Assembly (NCBI GenBank): GCA_012512055.1 | Contig: JAAZEW010000232.1 | Span: 1 to 15,179, forward strand | Source of the DNA: Bacillota bacterium | GTDB taxonomy: Bacteria; Bacillota_G; SHA-98; UBA4971 | Direction of reading: 5' to 3' | Length of the DNA: 15,179 nt | Shown: positions 9,721 to 15,179 of the stretch, in pieces | How the letters are laid out: each line of letters starts with the position of its first letter | Position numbering within the stretch: position 1 is the stretch's first letter | Program-made: the position numbers and the translations under genes | The notes under the pieces: generated by a model | Database searches by the model: none | What the model saw: only the letters and a program-made list of their open reading frames with translations | What the model was told of the DNA's origin: nothing

Positions 9721-10953
9721 GCTCTTGTTCTTGAAGGATTTATCTGCCGTTGAGATGATCCTAAGAACTGCTTCAGCCAAGCGCACCGGATCGTGTCTGG
9801 CATAGTCCTTGTTGGAAATGAGATCTTCTTCTATGAGCCTGATCCCGAGAAGCTTGAGTCTGTCTTTGTCAACTTCGACCGGATAAGCCCCTTCCAGGCT
9901 GTACTTCTCCGCCAGCTTCGGAGGGACACCGCCGGAGTTTATCAAAACATAGTCAATAATCCCCCCCCCTGCATGATCCGTGATGGCTTTCACGTGATCT
10001 GCAGCAGTGAAGCAGTCGGTTTCTCCCGGTTGGGTCATGACATTACACACGTATATCCTTGGCGCCTTACTCTCGTAAATGGCATCTCTGATTCCTGCAA
10101 CGAGCAAGTTAGGAATCACGCTGGTAAACAGGCTTCCCGGCCCCAGGACTATTGCATCTGCCTCAGCAATGCTCTGAAGGGCCTCAGGAAGCGCCTGGGG
10201 ATTCTCGGGCTGAAGGGACAGTCTCTCGATACGCGCACCACACTTCCCAATGGTGGATTCGCCGTATACTACACCGCCGCCTTGACACTCCGCGATGAGG
10301 GTCACATTCTCGAGAGTAGGCGGAAGCACGTGGCCTCTTACTGCCAACACCCGGCTGGATTCCTTGACTGCCTCTTCGAAATCACCGGTAATCGCAGACA
10401 TGGTTGCGATGAAGAGATTCCCGAAAGTATGCCCTCCCAGTCCCGTAGGATCTCCTTCAGGATACCTGTATTCAAAAAGACGGGCCATAAGAGGTTCAGA
10501 ATCGGCAAGCGCCACCAGGCAGTTGCGAATATCCCCTGGTGGGAGTACCCCCATTTCCTTTCTTAGCCTGCCTGAACTCCCTCCGTCATCAGCCACAGTG
10601 ACTATGGCGGTGAGGTTTCCCGTAGACTCTTTAAGGCCTCTGAGCAGTGTAGACAAACCGGTGCCACCGCCCACTACCACTATCTTTGGGCCGCGCCCGA
10701 GCTCATACCGCCTGTGCAGAGTCTCGACAACGCGATCACCGTAGTCCGGCGCCAGAGTCTTGATGACTAATCTGACTACCGTTACCGCGGAAAACGTAAT
10801 CATTGCCACTCCCACAAGACTCATGGTAAGGCCGGGCATCCATCGGTACGCGAGCGATATGGCGCCGGCTATGGTCAACCCTACTCCGACTGAGAATATC
10901 AAAGACCATTTCTTCAGATCTAAGTAAGGATATAGTTTACCGACAGTGATCAT
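9697..10953 (-). CDS. yvcK: YvcK / CofD-like gluconeogenesis factor, membrane-anchored form
   Basis: YvcK is needed for growth on gluconeogenic carbon sources and for normal cell shape in Bacillus, and homologues bind UDP-GlcNAc and related UDP-sugars. Two hydrophobic segments at about residues 15-35 and 38-60 suggest membrane anchoring. A Rossmann-like CofD/YvcK domain follows, with VVVGGGTGLSTLLRGLK, VTVADDGGSSGRLR, LPPGDIRNCLVALAD, GHTFGNLFIATMS and VLGPGSLFTSVIPNLL. At 418 residues it is longer than the soluble B. subtilis protein because of this N-terminal region. The ATG at 10951-10953 has GAGGTGG close upstream and lies 13 bp after rapZ. A run of nine G in the coding strand (9961-9969) encodes Gly-Gly-Gly. 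The C-terminus ends in a tandem duplication. Confidence 0.94.
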   Translation of the reverse strand: MITVGKLYPYLDLKKWSLIFSVGVGLTIAGAISLAYRWMPGLTMSLVGVAMITFSAVTVVRLVIKTLAPDYGDRVVETLHRRYELGRGPKIVVVGGGTGLSTLLRGLKESTGNLTAIVTVADDGGSSGRLRKEMGVLPPGDIRNCLVALADSEPLMARLFEYRYPEGDPTGLGGHTFGNLFIATMSAITGDFEEAVKESSRVLAVRGHVLPPTLENVTLIAECQGGGVVYGESTIGKCGARIERLSLQPENPQALPEALQSIAEADAIVLGPGSLFTSVIPNLLVAGIRDAIYESKAPRIYVCNVMTQPGETDCFTAADHVKAITDHAGGGIIDYVLINSGGVPPKLAEKYSLEGAYPVEVDKDRLKLLGIRLIEEDLISNKDYARHDPVRLAEAVLRIISTADKSFKNKSQLTQRVS

Positions 10954-10966
10954 TATGCCACCTCTT

Positions 10967-11848
10967 CTACTCTGCCAGCCTTTCCGGAATGTCCTTATCC
11001 CTGTGTTCTACTGTCACGTTATATCCTTGCTCCTTCAAAAAGCCGGCAAGACGATTGGCAATTGCAACTGAACGGTGTCTTCCTCCGGTACATCCTATTC
11101 CGACTATAAGTTGAGCCTTCCCTTCCTTCGTGTATTGTGGCAAAAGGAATGTCATAAGGTCAAAAAGCTTATTGAGAAACAGAGTCGTCACCCGGGAACG
11201 AAACACATACTCTCTGACAGCTTCAGCCTCCCCTGTAAGCGAGCGCAAAGCCTCTACATAATGGGGGTTCGGCAGGAACCTTACATCAAAAACAAGGTCC
11301 GCGTCTATAGGCATACCATGCTTAAACCCAAATGACACCACAATGAGATCAATTCCCTCTTTCGGACTCAACTTGACAAAACCTGCCAAAATTCGTTCAC
11401 GAAGCTGTTTGGGAGTGATGTTCGATGTATCTATGATACGGGAAGCCTTGTCACGGACCTTTTCGAGTCTTCGACGCTCTTCGGTGATTCCCTCGATAAT
11501 TCCGCCTTCCGCTGAAAGGGGATGGCGCCTGCGAGTCTCCTTAAACCTCCGCACAAGGGCTTCATCAGATGCCTCAAGAAACAAGATCTCATATCCGACA
11601 CCCATTGCCTCCAGAGCTTCTAATGAAGTGAACAACTTATCGAAAAACTCACGGCTCCTTATATCCACTACTAAAGCTATCTTATCAATCTTGCCTTCTG
11701 ATTGTGCCGCAAGTTCAGCGAACTTTGGGATCAACGTCGGCGGGAGATTGTCTACACAGAAGAAGCCAAGATCTTCAAATGCGCGCACTGCCTCACTCTT
11801 GCCTGCACCTGAAAGCCCTGTAATTATTACAAACCGTTCTTCATGCAA
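10967..11848 (-). CDS. rapZ: RapZ / YvcJ-family P-loop nucleotide- and RNA-binding protein
   Basis: RapZ binds small RNAs and controls GlcN-6-P synthase (glmS) in E. coli; the Gram-positive homologue YvcJ is a nucleotide-binding protein of less certain role. The 293-residue protein has a Walker A motif GLSGAGKS with Lys17, [15 protein letters not shown], a Walker B-like [34 protein letters not shown] and the signature [17 protein letters not shown] in the conserved C-terminal domain. The start is a TTG at 11846-11848, eight bases after GGAGGG. It sits 72 bp after nagB and 13 bp before yvcK, so the nag genes, rapZ and yvcK likely share a transcript. Confidence 0.95.
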   Translation of the reverse strand: MHEERFVIITGLSGAGKSEAVRAFEDLGFFCVDNLPPTLIPKFAELAAQSEGKIDKIALVVDIRSREFFDKLFTSLEALEAMGVGYEILFLEASDEALVRRFKETRRRHPLSAEGGIIEGITEERRRLEKVRDKASRIIDTSNITPKQLRERILAGFVKLSPKEGIDLIVVSFGFKHGMPIDADLVFDVRFLPNPHYVEALRSLTGEAEAVREYVFRSRVTTLFLNKLFDLMTFLLPQYTKEGKAQLIVGIGCTGGRHRSVAIANRLAGFLKEQGYNVTVEHRDKDIPERLAE

Positions 11849-11856
11849 TGTCGCAT

Positions 11857-11862
11857 CCCTCC
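11857..11862 (-). promoter_or_regulatory. Ribosome binding site for the TTG start of rapZ
   Basis: GGAGGG on the minus strand lies eight bases before the TTG at 11848. A nearby ATG (ATGCGACAT) is in another frame and touches the ribosome binding site, so TTG is preferred. Confidence 0.65.
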
Positions 11863-11920
11863 GCCTCTTGCCGCCTTTCAGCCGGCCATGATCGAGAACA
11901 AGAACCCAAGCTCAACACAC

Positions 11921-12703
11921 TTAGTATACCATACTCCTTATACCCGATCCCGGGATGAAACCATTGGGTGACGGCTTCAGCTCGCGTGAAGCGTCCAGAT
12001 CCAGGAAGAAAGTGCAGTCAGGATGAAGCTGTAAGACTGAACTGGGAACCATCTCAGTCACAGGGCCGTGTATCGTCTGATGGATGGCGCTGGACTTCTC
12101 GGGGCCGCTGGCTAAGAGAATAATCTTACGCGCGTTCATTATCGTCCTGATCCCCATGGAAATCGCTTGCCTCGGCACAGAGTCAGTATCCCCGTCAAAG
12201 AACCTTGCGTTAGCTTCAATAGTCCTCTTGGCAAGGTAAATAGGACGAGTAAGAGATCCAAATTCCGTCTTTGGCTCGTTAAAACCAATATGCCCGTTAC
12301 GCCCTATGCCAAGAACGGCAAGATCAATTCCGCCCGCCCTCTTGATCGCCCATTCATACATCAATGCTTCCTCCTCGGGATCTTCTGCAAGCCCGCGAGG
12401 AATATGGATCTGATCCCGGTTTACATTCACATGATCAAAGAACCTGTCGTACATATAGAAGCTGTAGCTCGACCTGTGACCATCAGGAAGGCCTATGTAC
12501 TCATCAAGGTTAAATGCGGAAACACGGGCGAAATCCAACCCTTCTTCTTTGTGCATCCTAATCAGCTCCGCATACAACCCAAACGGGGTTCCACCTGTGG
12601 GTAATGCCAGAACGCTGTCAGGCTTTCTTCTTACCTCGGCAGCCACTGCTTTAGCCGCCTCTTTACTCATTATTTCATAGTCGTCTGCAACTATGACTTT
12701 CAC
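11921..12703 (-). CDS. nagB: Glucosamine-6-phosphate deaminase
   Basis: Converts glucosamine-6-phosphate to fructose-6-phosphate and ammonia, the exit from amino-sugar catabolism into glycolysis. The 260-residue protein has LALPTGGTPFGLY (phosphate loop), FNLDEYIGLP with catalytic Asp67, GIGRNGHIGFNEP with catalytic His138 and Glu143, and RQAISMGIRTIM. The Asn in GRNGH replaces the Asp of E. coli NagB, but the same residue is found in B. subtilis NagB, so activity is expected. The tail is short, like the Gram-positive form that lacks the E. coli allosteric extension. The start is a GTG at 12701-12703, seven bases after AGGAGG. It follows nagA by 75 bp. Confidence 0.95.
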   Translation of the reverse strand: MKVIVADDYEIMSKEAAKAVAAEVRRKPDSVLALPTGGTPFGLYAELIRMHKEEGLDFARVSAFNLDEYIGLPDGHRSSYSFYMYDRFFDHVNVNRDQIHIPRGLAEDPEEEALMYEWAIKRAGGIDLAVLGIGRNGHIGFNEPKTEFGSLTRPIYLAKRTIEANARFFDGDTDSVPRQAISMGIRTIMNARKIILLASGPEKSSAIHQTIHGPVTEMVPSSVLQLHPDCTFFLDLDASRELKPSPNGFIPGSGIRSMVY

Positions 12704-12723
12704 TCTATTGCCTCCTATCTTAT

Positions 12724-12742
12724 CCTTCAGCCCTGCTAAAGG
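12724..12742 (-). other. Stem-loop in the nagA-nagB leader
   Basis: On the minus strand CCTTTAGC and GCTGAAGG form eight pairs (one G-U) around a three-base loop, about 10 bp before the nagB ribosome binding site. No T run follows, so it is not a terminator. It might stabilise the nagA end of the transcript or affect nagB translation. Confidence 0.35.
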
Positions 12743-12778
12743 CTTACGGGTTAATTCCGAATGATTCCCGGCAGTCTG

Positions 12779-13990
12779 TTACAGTGCATTGCTTTGCCAG
12801 GGAAGATCCTCTGACACATATGCAAAACTACCACGTACCATGGTCGCCACAACTTGCAGCTCCGCATCGAGCAGGACAAGATCCGCGTCCTTTCCCACTT
12901 CTATACTGCCTTTCTTGTCATCTATGCCCAAAATCCATGCGGGAGTCTCCGAAGTCATTTTGATGGCGTCTTCCAGGGAGCAATCAAGTTCCGTCATAGC
13001 ATATTTGACTGCTTTGTCCAACGTAAGGGCAGAGCCTGCAAGAATCCCATCAGGAAGCCTGACTGCTCCGTTGCGGCAGATGACCCTCTGTCCGCCCAGT
13101 TCATACTCGCCGTCAGGCATACCTGCAGCCATTGTCGCATCTGTTATCAGGGCAATCCCGTCCTTGCCTTTGCATTTCATGAGTATCTTGGCAGCAGCAA
13201 GGTGAATATGAAATCCGTCAAGGATCACATCTACAGTCAGCTTGTTCGAGGAAAGCATTGCCCCAACCATTCCGGGGCGCCTGTGGTGCAGGCCGCTCAT
13301 GGCATTGTAGGCGTGAGTGACATGGGTAGCTCCTGCATCGGCCGCTGCAATAGCCTGGTCATATGTGGCGGATGAATGCCCGAGAGAGACTTTGATTCCA
13401 AGATCCACCGCATGCTTGATAAGATCCAATGCCCCAGGCATCTCCGGCGCCAGGGTGATCATACTGATATTCCCTGAGGATGCCTCGACGAGCTCGTCCA
13501 ATTCTCTTACGGAAGGCTCTCTTATACCTGTTACGGGCTGAGCGCCTTTCCATTCAGGATTGAGCCATGGCCCTTCAAGGTGAATCCCTAGAATTCCTGC
13601 ACCGGAAGGGGCTCTTGTACCCATATAGCCGCCGATTAATCCTACACTTTTCTTGAGTGTTTCAGCAGGGCCTGACATAGTCGTCGGGAGTATTCCGGTG
13701 GTGCCGTGGGCAGCATGGGCAAGGCACATCCTCTCAAGAGAGTCGTAAGTTTTGTCCAGAGTATCGCACCCTCCTCCGCCATGGGCATGAATATCAATGA
13801 ATCCCGGCACCAGCGTCAAGCCGGCCCCATCAACAACTTCATGTTCGCCTTCATATTCATGCCTGGATTCGGCGTCAGGGCATATGTCTCTCATAGGACT
13901 GATTCTCGCTATGATACCGTTCCCAATCACCACAATCCCTGATTTGGTTATGCCGTAAGGAGTCAGTATGTCTGCGCCTTTTATTATCAT
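12779..13990 (-). CDS. nagA: N-acetylglucosamine-6-phosphate deacetylase
   Basis: Removes acetate from GlcNAc-6-phosphate to give glucosamine-6-phosphate, the substrate of NagB. It is an amidohydrolase-fold metal enzyme. Counting from the chosen start: PGFIDIHAHGGGG with the His68-x-His70 pair, GIHLEGPWLNPEWKGA with metal ligand Glu139, SLGHSSATY with His205, THAYNAMSGLHHRRPG with His226, and LITDATMAAG with catalytic Asp284. The length is 403 residues, slightly longer than the usual 380-390. The frame is open to an ATG at 14011, but the ATG at 13988-13990 has GGAGGA nine bases upstream (14000-14005). It starts the normal MIIKGADIL and leaves a 2-bp gap after the kinase rather than a 19-bp overlap. 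Confidence 0.95.
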   Translation of the reverse strand: MIIKGADILTPYGITKSGIVVIGNGIIARISPMRDICPDAESRHEYEGEHEVVDGAGLTLVPGFIDIHAHGGGGCDTLDKTYDSLERMCLAHAAHGTTGILPTTMSGPAETLKKSVGLIGGYMGTRAPSGAGILGIHLEGPWLNPEWKGAQPVTGIREPSVRELDELVEASSGNISMITLAPEMPGALDLIKHAVDLGIKVSLGHSSATYDQAIAAADAGATHVTHAYNAMSGLHHRRPGMVGAMLSSNKLTVDVILDGFHIHLAAAKILMKCKGKDGIALITDATMAAGMPDGEYELGGQRVICRNGAVRLPDGILAGSALTLDKAVKYAMTELDCSLEDAIKMTSETPAWILGIDDKKGSIEVGKDADLVLLDAELQVVATMVRGSFAYVSEDLPWQSNAL

Positions 13991-13992
13991 AA

Positions 13993-14997
13993 TCAATCTT
14001 CCTCCAAGCAAGAAGCGGAAGACTTGATTCTTGCCAGCGAACTCTTTGTGCGTTCCACCACATGCTCGTTAATACTCAACCCGAGCTCCCGAAGGCCCAG
14101 GAAATAGGCGCCGGCTACAGGAGGAAATTCAGGCTGAGTAAGGGCTGATATATGAGCCACCTTCATCAATTCCCGCATAAGTGCATGAGTAACCCGGCTA
14201 CCTGACTTGAAAACCCCGCCTGTGGTAACACATGGAAACTCCGTGTCCTCCATATTAAGTGCCTTTGCCACCGCGCCGGCTGCAATCCCCAGTTCAGCGC
14301 CGGCTTGGTCCAGTATCCAACAGGCTACTTCGTCTCCCTCTCCGGCTATTTCCGCCACGACCGGAGATAAGTTCGCGATTTCGATTCTATCGAATCTGTC
14401 AGCGTACGCCAATCCTACTAACTCATCTACATTGTTTATGCTGAAATGGTCAATGATTGCCTGAGACAGAAGAGTCTGTTTCCCACGGCCGTCTCGCGCG
14501 CGGGTAACGGAGTTGAGAGCCTTGCGTCCGATGTAGTAAGCGCTGCCTTCATCCCCCAGAATATATCCCCAGCCTCCTGACCTTGCTCGCTTCCCTTCCT
14601 CATTGACGCCAAATGCTATTGAACCTGTGCCTGCAATCACCACGATCCCGGGCTTACCCATTGTTCCGCTGGCAAGGGCTGCTGCTGCGTCATTATCTAC
14701 CACGACCCTCCTTGCCAATCCCAAATCTTGGAGGGACGCGGTCACCCGCTCCCTCTCTCCGGGCCGGTCCACCCCTGCAATACCGATCCACATGACGTCA
14801 AACCCGGGTTCCTCATGTGTCCAATACCCATCCACTGCACGAAGCAGTTCGCGTATGGCCCGAACCACACCGTCTATACCTACCAACTGGTAATTGGCAG
14901 GACCGGACACCAGCTTTGCCAGAATCTCGCCATGTGTCGTGCCGATGAGGCAGTCTGTCTTGGTGCCTCCTGCATCTACTGCAATAATGAGATCCAT
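13993..14997 (-). CDS. BadF/BadG/BcrA/BcrD-family sugar kinase, probable N-acetylglucosamine kinase
   Basis: Probably phosphorylates GlcNAc (or GlcN/MurNAc) to the 6-phosphate that feeds NagA. The 334-residue protein has the actin-fold ATPase motifs of the family: VDAGGTKTDCLIG at residues 7-19 (phosphate 1), GIAGVDRPG, VVDNDAAAAL with the likely catalytic Asp, VIAGTGSIAFG (phosphate 2), SGGWGYILGDEGSAYYIG and TTGGVFKSG (adenosine motif, about 260). It resembles eukaryotic-type GlcNAc kinases rather than the ROK-type NagK of E. coli. The sugar specificity is inferred from the adjoining nagA and nagB. A kinase implies uptake of unphosphorylated sugar or recycling of cell-wall sugar rather than PTS import. 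The ATG at 14995-14997 has GAGGTAGGGG upstream. It lies 3 bp after the PHP gene. Confidence 0.85.
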   Translation of the reverse strand: MDLIIAVDAGGTKTDCLIGTTHGEILAKLVSGPANYQLVGIDGVVRAIRELLRAVDGYWTHEEPGFDVMWIGIAGVDRPGERERVTASLQDLGLARRVVVDNDAAAALASGTMGKPGIVVIAGTGSIAFGVNEEGKRARSGGWGYILGDEGSAYYIGRKALNSVTRARDGRGKQTLLSQAIIDHFSINNVDELVGLAYADRFDRIEIANLSPVVAEIAGEGDEVACWILDQAGAELGIAAGAVAKALNMEDTEFPCVTTGGVFKSGSRVTHALMRELMKVAHISALTQPEFPPVAGAYFLGLRELGLSINEHVVERTKSSLARIKSSASCLEED

Positions 14998-15000
14998 CCC

Positions 15001-15179
15001 CTACCTCAGCGCCTTCCTTCTATTAAGCAAGAATTCAGTTATCTTACTTACATCTGTGTTTAGCACTAACTCGCTCTTAAGCCCCACTGATCTTGCGAGT
15101 TTAATTGCACTGTCAAAACTGCCCACCAACGAGCTGTGATGAGCATCACTGCCAATTACAACCATGGTGCTGTATTCCA
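15001..15179 (-). CDS. PHP-domain phosphoesterase, C-terminal end only
   Basis: Only the last 59 codons are in the window; the gene enters from the right edge and ends in a TAG at 15001-15003. The readable part contains VVIGSDAHHSSLVGSF, the typical end of a PHP (polymerase and histidinol phosphatase) domain, in which Asp and His of SDAH bind metal. It continues with AIKLARSVGL, VLNTD and a basic tail. PHP proteins of this type are metal-dependent phosphoesterases. A PHP gene is often found near rapZ-yvcK-whiA in Clostridia, as I recall. It ends 3 bp before the kinase start, so it is probably the upstream member of the same operon. Its substrate cannot be told from this fragment. Confidence 0.75.
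   Translation of the reverse strand, partial: EYSTMVVIGSDAHHSSLVGSFDSAIKLARSVGLKSELVLNTDVSKITEFLLNRRKALR

Noticed and set aside
12302..12304. Apparent loss of the catalytic Asp in the NagB GHIGFNEP motif region (Asn instead of Asp)
   Set aside because: Bacillus-type NagB carries the same GRNGHIGFNEP sequence, so this is the normal Gram-positive form, not an inactive enzyme.

Overview
The window is a stretch of chromosome from an endospore-forming Bacillota bacterium, most likely a clostridial lineage. The evidence is a pair of spore maturation genes (spmA, spmB), WhiA, a CggR-led glycolytic operon, the rapZ-yvcK-whiA neighbourhood, strong GGAGG-type ribosome binding sites with several TTG and GTG starts, and a base composition near 50% GC. 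There are no transposases, phage genes, tRNA or rRNA genes, or CRISPR arrays. It is mostly a core-metabolism locus, and its interest lies in departures from the usual gene order and in the intergenic DNA.

Layout, from the right edge in the direction of transcription (minus strand): the 3' end of a PHP-domain gene, a BadF/BadG-type sugar kinase (probable N-acetylglucosamine kinase), nagA, nagB, rapZ and yvcK, closely spaced and likely one operon. Next comes a plus-strand pair, spmA-spmB, which meets yvcK tail to tail with one base between them and diverges from whiA across about 350 bp. The minus strand resumes with whiA, rpoN (sigma-54), cggR, gap, pgk, tpiA and, after a repeat-filled gap of about 205 bp, eno, which runs off the left edge about ten codons before its expected end.

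How the genes fit together: the kinase, NagA and NagB would convert GlcNAc to GlcNAc-6-P, then GlcN-6-P, then fructose-6-P plus ammonia. RapZ and YvcK belong to families tied in other bacteria to amino-sugar and UDP-GlcNAc homeostasis, so finding them downstream of nag genes is functionally suggestive. The triose-phosphate enzymes (GAPDH, PGK, TIM) and enolase sit behind CggR, whose Bacillus subtilis homologue responds to fructose-1,6-bisphosphate. A phosphoglycerate mutase gene, often found between tpiA and eno, is absent.

The most unusual signal is in the tpiA-eno gap. After the tpiA stop codon there are two further, degraded copies of the tpiA 3' end, all in the same reading frame as tpiA. 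Also notable are the spmAB insertion that splits yvcK from whiA, a nine-G tract inside yvcK, and a tandem duplication that supplies the yvcK stop codon. I see no clear evidence of a wholly new multi-gene system. All alignments and promoter matches were made by eye.
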